This document shows, piece after piece, positions 50,101-58,449 of a stretch of DNA of 64,000 nt. Location: contig NC_088796.1 in the NCBI RefSeq assembly GCF_011386835.1, positions 90,751,468 to 90,815,467 on the forward strand, read 5' to 3'. Each line of letters begins with the position of its first letter. The first letter of the stretch is position 1. The stretch comes from Chrysemys picta bellii. Lineage: Eukaryota; Chordata; Testudines; Emydidae. The notes under the pieces were generated by a model, which did no database searches, was not told the DNA's origin, and saw only the letters and a program-made list of their open reading frames with translations. Both the position numbers and the translations under genes were made by a program.

Positions 50101-53100
50101 ACTTCCATCAAAAATTTGATAAAGAATGTGGCTAAATGAAAATTGCTTCCTTTTCCTACTAATCCTTATTGTAGCCCCTATAAGTTGGACATTTCTTAAC
50201 GATTAGTGATGCATAATCTAAACATTGGTAAACCTCAAAAGAAATAAAACTTCTCAGAATTCAGTGGCTCGTGATTTGTAACAATCTCTGGAGCCTCTTT
50301 CAGATTGAAATCTGGCCAGGCCAGTGGTGACCAAATTCATCGCCATCTGAGGACTGTTCAAAGATCTACCTCTGGCCATTTTCCTATGGGCAAATATCCA
50401 CAATACTTTGCATCCTTGTTTAATATTCTCCACAAGGAGACTGAGGGTTAAATGGGTGGCATGGAGACTGAATCGCCTCTAGAATTGGTCCTTCCCAAAC
50501 CAGGGCAGAACCAAAATGGCAGGACAGTCTGGGCAAGCTTCTGCTGCTGCCACAGCCCATATTTTATTATTTCCATGGATAAAGAGGAGAATTCACTTTC
50601 CAGATCGGTCAATATTTCACCTTTTTATAAGTACTAAATTTACTCTTAAGTAGAGAATCTGTAAAAGTAATTATTAATAGATTTTTTTGAAAAACCACAA
50701 CACTCAAAAGTGTGTGCTAGCCACCACCAGGAATATTAACAAAATTAGTGTCTTCTTTCTTTGACTGGCAGAATTAAATCAGCGTTACTCTTTCCAGGCT
50801 TGTTTCTCAATCTTTTTATAGGCACTCAGGCAACAGTTGTCCTCTTGTAGTCATGACCAAATTATATAGCTAATATTTGTTCAGTTTTAGTTGAAGGAAT
50901 TGGGTCAGCAGCAGAGTTCTGTGAATAACTTTCATGGAGATCAGTTTTAATTTTTTTTTAAAGTAATACAGTTGCAAGATGCCCTAGTGTACTTCTGTTT
51001 TTTTTCCCCTATCCCTGTTGTAAAGCTGATGCTCCTCATTTTGATAATTTTGTTACAGAAAAAGCAGTTCACTGCTTAGAGCTTGGTTCCCAAGGATTTT
51101 TATATCAAGGGTCACTATGTAGGTTTAGAACAGTGGTTCTCAAACTGTGGGTCAGGACCCCAAAGTGGGTTGTAACCCAATTTTAATGGGATCACCAGAG
51201 TTGGTTTATACTTGCTGGGGCTCAGGGCTGAAGCCCAAACCCCAATGCCCGGAGCCGAAGCCGAAGCATTCAGCCCTGGGCGACAGGGCTCAGGTTACAG
51301 TCCCCCTGACTGGAGCTGAAACCCTTGGGCTTTGGCTTTGACCCCTACCCTGCCCAGGGCAGTGAGGCTTTGGCGCCCCACCTGGGGCAATGGGAGTCAG
51401 GTGGACTTAAGCTTCGGTCCCCCCTCCTGGGATTGAGTAGTAATTTTTGTTGTCAGAAGGGGATCGCAGTGAAGTTTGAGAAGTCCTGGTTTAGAAGAAT
51501 ATTTTGCATTGCGTGTAATCAAATATGAAATGATAGCTAAAAGATTAATTAAACAAATTTCTAATGTGATGTAGAAGTATAATTTTAGGATGTAATATTT
51601 TTTTTTTTTTATAACATCTATATATAGAACTATGCACTTGTCTTTCCTATTTTCATATTGTCTTTTTTCCCCCCTTAAACAGGTGACAATATTTTAGGAA
51701 TGCTAAAATACTTAGCAACATCAGATAAATTGGCCAAATCTTTTGACTATCGGCATGGAAATGTGGTCTTCTTTGACGTGTTTGGTCTGTTTGTCCTGGC
51801 CTACCCTGCTCGTGTTGGCACCATCATGAACTATATAATAACTGCAGTCACTGTCCTTTATCTAGGAAAAAAAATATTACAGCCCAGAAACAGGGGTAAG
51901 TCCAGCTAAGAACAATGTGATTTTTCTAAACAGGAGGAACTTGGTAAGTTTTTAAATAAACAGAAGCTAATATGATAGGAAATTTTCAGCAGATTATGCA
52001 ATTACTTGCATAGATGAACTTTAAAATGGATATTGTGTACTCAGTGGCTTGTGTCAGTTGCTTTGGAGCTCATTGTATTAAGTCACTCGAGCATGAAATG
52101 ACTACAGTGATAAAGGGATATCCTCACAGGCCCAAAATCAAGAATGTGTTGTAGCTCAGCTTTTCATGAAAATTTCAGTGGCATTTTTTAAAAGTTAAAA
52201 ACAACCACCTGAAATTATTTCAAAATTACTCAGTGTCCAGTTTGTTAGTTTTAGTAACGGGTAGGGCTTTTTCCTTTTCCTTCTTCTTTTTTCTTTTTCT
52301 TTTTTATTTTTTTAAGAAAAGGGGTATCTTTTTACATATAAATTTGTCAATATACAGCAGCAAATAATAAAACAGTCTTTAAAAGGAAAAAGGGTACTGA
52401 AAGTTATTGAAAGGACCTTGTCCATGTAGGCTAAATAGACTCATAGACTTTAAGGTCAGAAGGGACCATCATGATCATCTAGTCTGACCTCCTGCACATT
52501 GCAGGCCACAGAATCTCACCCACTCCTGAAATAGACCCCTAAACCCTGGCTGAGTTACTGAAGTCCTCAAATCATGGTTTAAAGACTTCAAGTTACAGAG
52601 AATCCACCATTTACACTAGTTTAAACCTGCAAGTGACCCATGGCACATGCTGCAGAGGAAGGTGGAACCCGCACACCCCCCCACACCCCAGGGTCTCAGC
52701 CAATCTGACCTGGGGGAAAATTCCTTCCTGATCCCAAATGCCCTGCAATTAAGCCTCCTTTAATTATTGGGAGGGGAGAACAAGCACAGAACTAATAATT
52801 ATATAATAATATAACTTAATAAAGCAATACTTTTTCAAAACTTTATAAACAAAACCAAACCCATGGAAACTACCTTCTTTCTCTGGGAAAACATAAACTG
52901 GAATCCTTAAAAAACAAAATCTTTCCTGACGTTTCCTAGGCTGTGGGATAATCTCTCAAGGGAAATGCCCTGAACAAATCACTAGTTCAGTAAGAAAGGA
53001 ACTTGTAGTGATAAGGGCATGGGCTGGATAGCTTAGGCCCTGATTCTGCGAAGGAATCTTCAACAGGAGACCCCTAAACCTACATTGCATCTTATTTAAT

Positions 53101-56100
53101 TGCTTTAATGAGCAAGGTGATCATTGTTGTAATTTTAGTCCCAGTATAGCACCCTAACTGCAAAATGTAGCTAATAAAATGGCCCATTGCATTTGAGTTT
53201 ACTATTTTTTCTCTCTTCCTTAGCTATTAACTACATGAAGGAGCTCTCCGTTGCATTTAGCTTCACACTGTTGAGTTGGTTCTCCACATTAGTGACTGTC
53301 CTTATTGTGGCAGTGTTCATCTCTCTCATCGGACGATCTCTTTCTTGGTATAACCACTTCTATGTCTCCATCTTCTTGTATGGAACTGCAGCTGCGGCTA
53401 AACTAATCCTCGTGCACACGTTAGCCAAAAAGTTCTATTATAAGGTAAGAGCTGATTCTTCGTAGTTTACTACTTGGTGACATGGAGTAGAAAAATTAGA
53501 TCATTACTGATGAGCAGGGATTTAATAATCTGAACTGTGACAAGTGTTGACTTCTTGAAAGCCCATCAGTTCAGTTGGCTCATAAGCTTCATGAAGATTT
53601 GTATCTTTGTCAAACATGTATTTAAAAGACATCTCTTGGGGGTGTTAAGTTTAATATTTTTAAACATATTATCAAACTGGATCAGTCCCTAGACCCATCT
53701 AGTCCAGAATATTGTGTCTGACAGTGACCAATACCAGATGCTTCAGAAGAAAGGGGAAGAACCGCATGGTAGGATAATTTAAGATAATTCCTCCACATTA
53801 GGTCTCATCCTGGTCTCTAGTAGTTAAATTGGTTTAACCCTGAAGCATGAGGTTTCAACATTCTTGTTATCGCTAATTATGACGACTCTGCATATTCTTT
53901 ATCTATGTAGTTATTCAGTCATTCTTTGAAGCTTGTTACGTTTTTTGGCTTCAGATAACTGCCTGTGGCAATTAGTTCCTCAGATTAATCAGAGGCTGTG
54001 TGGAAAAGTGGTCCCTTTTTATTTGGTTTGAATTTTCCACCTTTTAAATTTTATTAAATGCCCCCTTAGTCTTGTGTATAAGGCAGAGAGAACAGACGTT
54101 CCCAGTCTGCCTTCTGTATACTACTCATTAATTTATATACTTTTATCATATTCCCTTTTATTTGTCTCCTTTCTAAAATAACAATCCCAGTCTTTTCAAT
54201 CTCGTCATATGAGTTTTTCCCTGGCTTTGATCATTCTCTTGTTGCTCTTCTGTGAATTTCTAATTCTGCACTTTCCATTTTGAGTACTGCATACAGTATT
54301 CTAGGTGAGGCCATACCATTGATTTATATAATGGCATTATAATTTCCATGTTATTCATCCCATTCCTTATGCATCCTAATTTCTTGTTTGCTTTTTTGAC
54401 CACAGCTGCACATTGAGTAGAGGTCTTCATTGAGCTATCTACAGTGACATCCAGGTCCCTTTCTTGAGTTAATATAATTAATTTAGAACCCTGTAAGGTG
54501 TATCGGTAGTTTACATTTTCACCTCCTGTGAGCATTACTTTGCATTATTGACATTGAATTTCATTTGCCATCATGTTGCTATGACGTTCCGGGATGCAAT
54601 CCAGACATTGAAGGGCTGTGTCACCTTTGTCCTGCAACCTGGGGTGCCTCGCAGCGCTTTGCTGCCATAACTTGCAACAAAACAGCATGCAGGTCACACC
54701 CTGAGCATCTGCTGGCAGGCTGCAGCTATACATGCTTCAGTCACACTCTGGTTTCCACCAGCCTTGGTTACCACTTGAATGGTGACCTCAACACACTCCC
54801 AATCCCAAATTTTCCCTCAAAATGTATGTTCTGCACTGTCCAACCCTCTCCTGGACAGCTCAGATATTTTAGGTCTGTTGCCCTTCTAAGGGGATCAATA
54901 TCCAATAGTTTAAATGGAGTTATCTCACAGTCTAGTTTAACTACAACACTGGATTAGTTTTGATTAAAGACTAAAACAAGTTTATTTAAATACAAGAAGA
55001 TAGGTTTTAAGTGAGTACAAGTATAAGATATTAGAATCAGAAATGGTTACAAGAGAAATAAAGATGAAATGGTTTCTAGTACTAAAAATTAACAAACTTG
55101 ACCTGGTGAAGGTGAAATCCCTTACCACATGTTTTCAGTAACATTGCTAACCAGTGTTAAAAATGTGCCTAATCTTGCCTGTGGACCCTGGTGCTTCCTT
55201 TGGGGAAAAAAAAATAACCCCCACATTTGGACAAACCATTTGCTATATATGAAAGTAAAAAGCCATGTGCATAAAACATACATCTAGAAAATGTTGCCTG
55301 CCTTTTCCTTTAATTCTCTCTTCCTTCCCTCCAACTTCCAAACTAATCTCCTGTTAAACTACTTTTTTTGAATCTGCTCTGATGTAGCATCTAATTGTAT
55401 AGTTCCATAAAGGGAAAGAAATTGGTGTGGCAGTGTTTATAAAAGGATAGATGGTGACCAAACAAAACTTTAGCTGTGTATAAGCAACAGAAATTTGCAA
55501 TAGTGGCCTTAAGAGATCTGATATATACTGATCACAAAGCAGGCTAATTCTGTATTTTTTCTTTACAGAATAGAAATGAGCAGTTCCTGGGGGAGATGTT
55601 CTTTGATGTCTCACTTCTTGTTTGGTCTATTGCATTGGTTCTAATCACTCAACTAGGCCTTTGCTCAGCATTCATCTGTGCAATGTGGGTAGCGTTTCCT
55701 TTACTCACAAAGCTATTGACCTATAGAGAATTCAAACAAAAAGGTAAAAATGTATTTTATTATTTGACAACCTGGGAACTTTAAACAAAAATAACTTCTC
55801 TGAGCTCTGAATTATTCTGACTTAAGAAAGCCAGTAGCATTTTTGTTAGGAATAACTATAACCTTGACAGAAAGGCAGCTTTTAAGAATAGAGCAGATAT
55901 GTAGGAGTGGCTTGAGTCACCTATATAATTAGAGCCCTGTGTGGATACAAAATTTGTGTCTGCATCCAATCCGCGATCCACAAAAATGGTCCATGGATAT
56001 CTGCCTCCGCAGACGCAGATATCCACAGATACAAAGCGGATATCCATGGATTTGCAGGGCTCTATATATAATATTCCAGTATTGTCACCCTGAAGCCTAG

Positions 56101-58449
56101 AATGTCTGAGTCAGTGTGAAGCTATGGAAACAGCAACAAGCATATCTCTTTGTTCAGAATATCACCAGGTTCAATCATCACTAGATTTTGCAGTCTGTTA
56201 CCATCCACTTTCTAAGTTCTCAGCTATTTTGACTTTACGAATTACACCTGTTTGGTGTACGGCTACACTATGACTACATGTCTATGCCAAGCCAAGAGTC
56301 CTAGACCATTGTGATATGAGAGGTAACTCAACCTGTCACCACCCTTACTTTACAACTAATTTGCATGCAACAATTTCTTTGGCCATTTGAGGGAGCAGAT
56401 GTGGATTATTTGGCCCAAATGCTACACCCATGTGAGAGAGCCTTGGCTTTTGGCGACTAGTATAATATATATCAGTATAGACTCAGTGGGGCAAATTATC
56501 AGTGTGTTCAGTTATGATCATTGTTCAAATACATCTCTACCCCGATATAACGCTGTCCTCGGGAGCCAAAAAATCTTACTGCGTTATAGGTGAAATCGCG
56601 TTATATCAAACTTGCTTTGATCCGCCGGAGTGCACAGCCCCGCCCCCCGGAGCGCTGCTTTACTGCATTCTATCCGAGTTCATGTTATATCGGGCCACGT
56701 TATATTGGGGTAGAGGTGTATTTAGATGAAAGATGGGACCTAAACCAGTGTCATAGTTAGGCACAGATATTGAGCTTTTTTCACAATACAAGTATAGTAT
56801 TATGTGGCTTTAAAAATGTCTTGCATTGGCATGGTCTGTACCAGATGGAGCCTTCTGTCCATGTAGCTGGACCTCGCCCTTGGAAATAGCTTGTATTTGT
56901 CCCTTGATATTGTATACAGTAACTAATTAAAACTGTAAATTCTGTATCTTACAGGCTACAGAATATCATGCTTACTTGTTTTTTTCCTTTCTCCTGTAGG
57001 TGCCACAATAAGATTTGTCATAATTTACATGCTGGGAATGTTTATTCCATACCTCTATATAATGTACCTCACCTGGACAATATTTGAACTGTTCATTCCC
57101 ATCATGGGTCGAAGTGGTACAGAAATTCCACCTGATATAGTGCTGGCAGCCTTTATCCTTAGCAGCACTGTAATTCTATCTTCCTATTTTGTAAGTAGGT
57201 TTTTTTTTTTTTTTTAAACCTTGTAATCCATATACTGAGCTACTTTTTTAAAAGAATATTTGAAATTAATGGTGGTTTAATTGTAGGCTAAAAAGCTAGC
57301 TTATCACAAGGAACTCCCATAAAAGTAGCTAAATCAGTACATTAAAATTAAACTAGACTCTTTAGAGATGCTGTTTGTGGATACTAGAAAGCCAAATTCT
57401 ATCTTCATATAGTGGAGTGCTCCTCTCAGTGAAGTTGGTTGGAGTTGTGCATGATACAGGGTTGAATTTTGCCCAGTATCTGACTAGAGAGTTGGATTTA
57501 TACATGATATGAAAATGAGATGCTGATGGGGAAGTTCAGTGGCTTTCCCCTATTGGTGAAGGAGTCCCTGAGAGGACTAGGAGAAAATTGACCCAAAAAA
57601 TGTACTGAAGTAACCTGCTGTCTATGAAAATGGGGGTTTATCCCATTGTAAACTTCCCTTCCTGTATTCAGGATGATTGTTTTGCATTCATGATGAGATT
57701 AAACTGAGCCATTGTATAGGAGAGAGTTTAAATGCAGTAAACAATACATTGTTAGTTGAAGAAAACCCATTTGGACAGAACACAAGAATATATCTGCTTT
57801 AGTATGGAGGTACAGAGATCAGTGCAAGGGAAGACTATCCTCAATTGAAAAAACATAATTTAACTTTCTTGAGATATTTTAATTCTGGAGGGTAATTAGG
57901 ACTTTAGTGTAATTTAGGAAGAATGTGGCATTGAGTATAAATTGATCTGAACAATATATAAATAACGACATGTTTCAGCACTGTTTTTAACAATGTGCCC
58001 TCACACAGGCCTCCAATTAAAAATAATCAGGTACCATTTGCTAATGAACATTTTAAAAAACAATGTGTGCTTTCTTAAAACTCTAGGAAGTCTGCACATA
58101 GATCTAGCATATTGGTTATTTAAGATTGCATGACTTAATGTCTCTTGCATCAAATTAAATAACACTTGTGAAGATAATCACATTTTAAAATGTCCTCTGA
58201 ATTCCATAAATTAGGTCTTTAGAAATACACTAACACTATCTTTTGCTACTCAGTGCAGTAATTTCATAACTAGTGCCTGATATTTTTATTCTGTAGCTTA
58301 ACTTCATCTATCTTGCCAAAAGTACAAAGAAGACACTGATAACTTTAACTACAGTGTTTGGAGTTACACTAATTCTTGTTTGCAGTGGAGTATTCTTCCC
58401 ATACAGTTCTGATTCTGCTAATCCAAAGCCTAAGCGAGTCTTTCTCCAG
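25522..58449 (+). CDS. ERMP1: ERMP1, endoplasmic reticulum metallopeptidase 1 (exons 1-11 of the coding region; 3' part outside window)
   Basis: This is an M28-family, zinc-dependent peptidase of the ER membrane, also called Felix-ina in rodents, where it is linked to ovarian follicle organisation. Eleven exons with GT-AG introns join without frameshift to 672 codons; human ERMP1 has about 904, so the C-terminal luminal part is missing at the right edge. The start at 25522 ([17 protein letters not shown]) aligns with the mammalian N-terminus. Order: basic cytoplasmic N-terminus, TM1 (residues about 58-78), peptidase domain (about 95-400), then several TM segments in exons 7-11. Expected metal and catalytic residues are all present: His188 (HFDS), Asp200-Asp201 (GASDDA), Glu234-Glu235 (NGAEEN), Glu261 (NLEAAG) and His337 (YHTKYD). 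Nothing suggests loss of function. The introns carry numerous transposons, none of which interrupts a visible exon. Confidence 0.97.
26299..26620. mobile_element. Tigger-like MITE in ERMP1 intron 1
   Basis: Left end CAGTAGAACCTCAGAATTAC, right end GTAACTTGAGGTTCTACTG: imperfect inverted termini of Tigger (Tc1/mariner) type. The right side is followed by TA; the left side has TG, probably a mutated TA. A (GT)n tract sits in the middle at about 26500-26522. Confidence 0.8.
27012..27302. mobile_element. Harbinger-like MITE in ERMP1 intron 1
   Basis: The ends GGCCATTCGTACAC and GTGTAGATATAGCC are inverted copies with few differences. The inside contains several self-complementary pieces around the theme GACATAAGTT. 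It is non-coding. A related fragment with the end GCAGTGTAGACATACCC follows at 27303-27430. Confidence 0.7.
27528..28211. mobile_element. Non-autonomous hAT element in ERMP1 intron 1
   Basis: The left end CAGGGGCGGGCAAACC and the right end GTTTGCCCACCCCTG are inverted copies. The flanks GTTTGGG (27521-27527) and ATTTGGG (28212-28218) match at 6 of 7. The C-rich interior gives long spurious frames (up to about 130 codons) on both strands. The element ends 576 bp before exon 2. Confidence 0.8.
28788..29089 (+). CDS. ERMP1: ERMP1 coding exon 2
   Basis: Acceptor ATCTCTTGTAG, donor CCCAG|gtaggt, 302 nt. It encodes residues 96-197, from REYLENI through [20 protein letters not shown] and [17 protein letters not shown] to [10 protein letters not shown]. 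His188 of HFDS is the first zinc ligand. Confidence 0.97.
29090..30185 (+). other. ERMP1 intron 2, first part: nothing recognised
   Basis: Ordinary AT-rich intron sequence. Short frames continue from exon 2 into the intron but have no conservation signals. Confidence 0.5.
30186..30620 (+). mobile_element. Remnant of a non-LTR retrotransposon C-terminus
   Basis: Read on the + strand in shifting frames, this stretch resembles the last part of LINE proteins that follows the RT domain. It has a degenerate block with [12 protein letters not shown] (about 30309-30344) and then a half C2H2-type finger, [20 protein letters not shown] (about 30507-30566). I cannot name the clade. Stops and frameshifts are frequent. 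Confidence 0.5.
30960..31940. repeat. Unnamed dispersed repeat with poly-T tract
   Basis: The motif AGATTTTAAGTGATTACAAG (about 31346) recurs, diverged, at about 54997-55020 (AGGTTTTAAGTGAGTACAAG) within a similar context. This suggests two copies of the same long repeat, perhaps LTR-derived. A run of 23 T lies at 31417-31439. No coding sequence was identified. Confidence 0.4.
32752..32935 (+). mobile_element. Turtle-type tRNA-derived SINE in ERMP1 intron 2
   Basis: Same family and strand as 2775-2955: pol III A box TAGCTCAGTGG (about 32765), B box GGTTGTGAATTCAGTAC (slightly degenerate), and CR1-like tail GGTCCCTTCCAGTTCTATGA. An (ATT)n run at 32944-32965 follows closely. Confidence 0.9.
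33613..34146. repeat. Repeat bounded by 38-bp inverted repeats
   Basis: 33613-33650 (ATTGCAAAGTTAACACTC...) and 34109-34146 (CTGGCATTTCATAACTTTTG...) are inverted copies with a handful of mismatches. The enclosed 460 bp contains CTGAAGTTAGGAATATTGAC and GGAAGGCCCACCAGACAG, which look like a common turtle LTR- or MITE-type repeat. No coding sequence, and no target duplication was found. Confidence 0.5.
34816..37571 (-). pseudogene. hAT transposase pseudogene, ZBED/ZMYM-like type
   Basis: The probable start ATG is at 37571-37569 (MDKWLK). A zinc-finger-like region follows ([20 protein letters not shown] with HNLEASH, about 37380-37270), then the catalytic part with [14 protein letters not shown] (about 36940-36900) and the [17 protein letters not shown] segment (about 36755-36703). 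The C-terminal dimerisation part includes EYPVLAEKA and [20 protein letters not shown] and ends at the stop at 34816. Lesions are a stop after SVKT, frameshifts near 36893, 36700 and 36610, a frameshift or stop near 35105, and the LTR-like insertion at 35572-36428. It is of the family that gave rise to domesticated ZBED5/SCAND3-like genes, but this copy is clearly dead. Confidence 0.85.
35572..36428 (+). mobile_element. LTR-like insertion within the hAT transposase gene
   Basis: The 857-bp unit starts TGTCATAACTATAACGGG and ends GGAACCTTGACA (TG...CA). It has a TATA-like ACTATAAAATCC at about 35620 and AT-rich sequence with possible polyA signals near 36060. The transposase frame stops at one edge and resumes at the other, so it inserted after the hAT element. 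A short target duplication is not clear. It encodes nothing and probably is a solo LTR of an endogenous retroelement. Confidence 0.65.
38688..39715 (-). mobile_element. CR1 LINE, 5'-truncated, just upstream of ERMP1 exon 3
   Basis: The 3' end lies at 38688 (ACTCATAGACTTTAAGGTCA on +). The minus-strand frame 39712-39065 encodes the end of the CR1 reverse transcriptase region ([60 protein letters not shown]). It is open for 215 codons, so the copy is fairly young. The truncated 5' end is between about 39660 and 39720, so CR1 sequence ends some 35-95 bp before the exon 3 acceptor at 39753. Confidence 0.9.
39754..39881 (+). CDS. ERMP1: ERMP1 coding exon 3
   Basis: A 128-nt exon with donor TTGCAG|gtaaga. 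It encodes [16 protein letters not shown] (bridging Asp pair) and [12 protein letters not shown] (catalytic Glu234 and ligand Glu235). The acceptor CCACTTATTAAG has a weak pyrimidine tract. A CR1 LINE ends close upstream of it. Confidence 0.96.
39882..42452 (+). other. ERMP1 introns 3 and 4 (first part): no gene
   Basis: Outside exon 4 this is AT-rich intron DNA. A MIR-like start (GACTCTTGGGTTCTACTCCC) appears at about 40170-40210. A run of 14 A lies at 40231-40244 and one of 12 A at about 41748. Nothing else is recognised. Confidence 0.5.
41215..41320 (+). CDS. ERMP1: ERMP1 coding exon 4
   Basis: 106 nt, acceptor TTCCTGTCAAG, donor AAACAG|gtatga. It encodes [20 protein letters not shown] and [16 protein letters not shown]. 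Glu261 in NLEAAG is the position that in M28 relatives is Asp or Glu and binds zinc. Confidence 0.96.
42461..42868. mobile_element. Non-autonomous hAT element in ERMP1 intron 4
   Basis: Left end CAGAAGTTTTCAACCTCTCC, right end TGCTTGAAGACCACTG: imperfect inverted ends. Flanks GGTTAGAG (42453-42460) and GGGTAGAG (42869-42876) agree at 7 of 8. The interior repeats the theme GTACCCC near both ends (42490, 42518, 42831), as is common for this MITE group. It is old, with an AT-rich body. Confidence 0.8.
42885..43075 (+). mobile_element. MIR-like SINE fragment
   Basis: The sequence GTTCCCAGTTTTACCAGTGA, then ATTACTTAATCTATTTCCCAG, follows the layout of the MIR core (CCCAGCTCTGCCACTTAC ... CTTAACCTCTCTG). 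It is diverged, hence old. Confidence 0.5.
43990..44940 (+). mobile_element. L2-like LINE 3' fragment
   Basis: Conceptual translation in shifted frames gives pieces like [15 protein letters not shown], then, in other frames, an ACNAAAKI-like segment (GAATGTGGCTGCTAAGATAC) and the KVLHNF-like segment (TCAAAGTCCTCCACAACTTT). These are typical of the end of L2/jockey-type RT proteins. The 3' part (AGTGACTAGCACCATGGGTC ... GAGGCATCTATGTGCTACTG) matches the usual L2 3' UTR pattern. A run of 21 A lies at 44805-44825. Confidence 0.7.
44945..47611 (+). other. ERMP1 intron 4, last part: no gene; possible LTR-like repeat
   Basis: The stretch 46204-46510 (TGTCATGGATCCACAAAGC ...) is GC-richer than its surroundings and may be a dispersed LTR-type repeat, but both ends are uncertain. 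Frames of about 100 codons there have no motifs. The rest is unassigned. Confidence 0.4.
47612..47758 (+). CDS. ERMP1: ERMP1 coding exon 5
   Basis: 147 nt, acceptor CTCTATTGGCAG, donor TTCCAG|gtatgt. It encodes [20 protein letters not shown] through [20 protein letters not shown], among the best conserved stretches of the family. Confidence 0.97.
47759..51122 (+). other. ERMP1 introns 5 and 6: no gene recognised
   Basis: Apart from exon 6 at 49996, no coding or RNA gene is visible. The sequence is ordinary AT-rich intron DNA. Several frames of 60-95 codons show no conserved motif. Confidence 0.5.
49996..50088 (+). CDS. ERMP1: ERMP1 coding exon 6
   Basis: 93 nt, acceptor TATCTTCATAG, donor GAGCAG|gttggt. 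It encodes [19 protein letters not shown] and ends DSIQRAG. His337 of YHTKYD is the last zinc ligand, which completes the catalytic set. The donor (gttggt) departs from the usual gtaagt. Confidence 0.96.
51131..51488. mobile_element. Non-autonomous hAT element with perfect 8-bp target duplication
   Basis: Left end CAGTGGTTCTCAAACTGTGG, right end GTTTGAGAAGTCCTG. GTTTAGAA flanks both sides exactly (51123-51130 and 51489-51496). The 358-bp body is rich in GGCTCAGGGC-like repeats and is non-coding. It is in ERMP1 intron 6, 194 bp before exon 7. Confidence 0.9.
51683..51895 (+). CDS. ERMP1: ERMP1 coding exon 7
   Basis: 213 nt, acceptor CCCCCCTTAAACAG, donor AACAGGG|gtaagt. It ends the peptidase domain ([19 protein letters not shown]) and opens the multi-spanning part ([36 protein letters not shown]). 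A hAT MITE (51131-51488) ends only 194 bp upstream. Confidence 0.96.
52434..52750 (-). mobile_element. CR1 LINE 3' fragment
   Basis: It starts with ACTCATAGACTTTAAGGTCA and continues with AGAAGGGACCATCATGATCA, the antisense 3' end of the same CR1 subfamily as at 38688. It is truncated within the 3' UTR, so no protein part remains. Confidence 0.9.
53224..53444 (+). CDS. ERMP1: ERMP1 coding exon 8
   Basis: 221 nt, acceptor CTCTTCCTTAG, donor TATAAG|gtaaga, ending in phase 0. It encodes two hydrophobic segments, [20 protein letters not shown] and [20 protein letters not shown], joined by [12 protein letters not shown]. Confidence 0.96.
53672..54578 (-). mobile_element. Older CR1/LINE fragment
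   Basis: The + strand begins ACTGGATCAGTCCCTAGACC and TCTAGTCCAGAATATTGTGT, an old CR1-type 3' end. The minus-strand frame 54535-54260 still reads [20 protein letters not shown] and [12 protein letters not shown], the end of the CR1 RT region. It contains indels and is older than the copy at 61148. Confidence 0.8.
54580..55250. repeat. Unnamed dispersed repeat related to 30960-31940
   Basis: It shares the motif AGGTTTTAAGTGAGTACAAG (54998) with the copy in intron 2. Its first part (54580-54830) is GC-richer, with short open frames but no motifs. A retro-element LTR or a long SINE-like unit are both possible. Confidence 0.35.
55569..55743 (+). CDS. ERMP1: ERMP1 coding exon 9
   Basis: 175 nt, acceptor TTTTTTCTTTACAG, donor CAAAAAG|gtaaaa. 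It encodes [19 protein letters not shown] and [20 protein letters not shown], the next transmembrane pair. Confidence 0.95.
55930..56064. mobile_element. Near-palindromic MITE with perfect 8-bp target duplication
   Basis: The ends TAGAGCCCTG and CAGGGCTCTA are perfect inverted repeats, and complementarity extends inward (GGATATC / GATATCC, GCAGAC / GTCTGC). TATATAAT occurs directly at 55922-55929 and 56065-56072. The 135-bp element probably belongs to the hAT superfamily because of the 8-bp duplication. It lies in ERMP1 intron 9. Confidence 0.85.
56532..56718. mobile_element. Tigger-like MITE in ERMP1 intron 9
   Basis: Left end CATCTCTACCCCGATATAACG and right end CGTTATATTGGGGTAGAGGTG are 21-bp inverted repeats with two differences. 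TA flanks both sides (56530-56531 and 56719-56720). The body is CpG-containing and has not lost its CpGs, so the insertion is probably not very old. Confidence 0.9.
57000..57190 (+). CDS. ERMP1: ERMP1 coding exon 10
   Basis: 191 nt, acceptor TTTCTCCTGTAG, donor TATTTT|gtaagt, phase 0 at the end. It encodes [37 protein letters not shown] and a further hydrophobic stretch. A run of 16 T starts 10 bases after the exon. Confidence 0.96.
57200..57215 (+). repeat. (T)16 tract directly after the exon 10 donor
   Basis: A run of 16 T begins 10 bases downstream of the exon/intron border (gtaagtagg then T16). Length variation there could affect U1/TIA1-type recognition of the donor. Confidence 0.9.
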
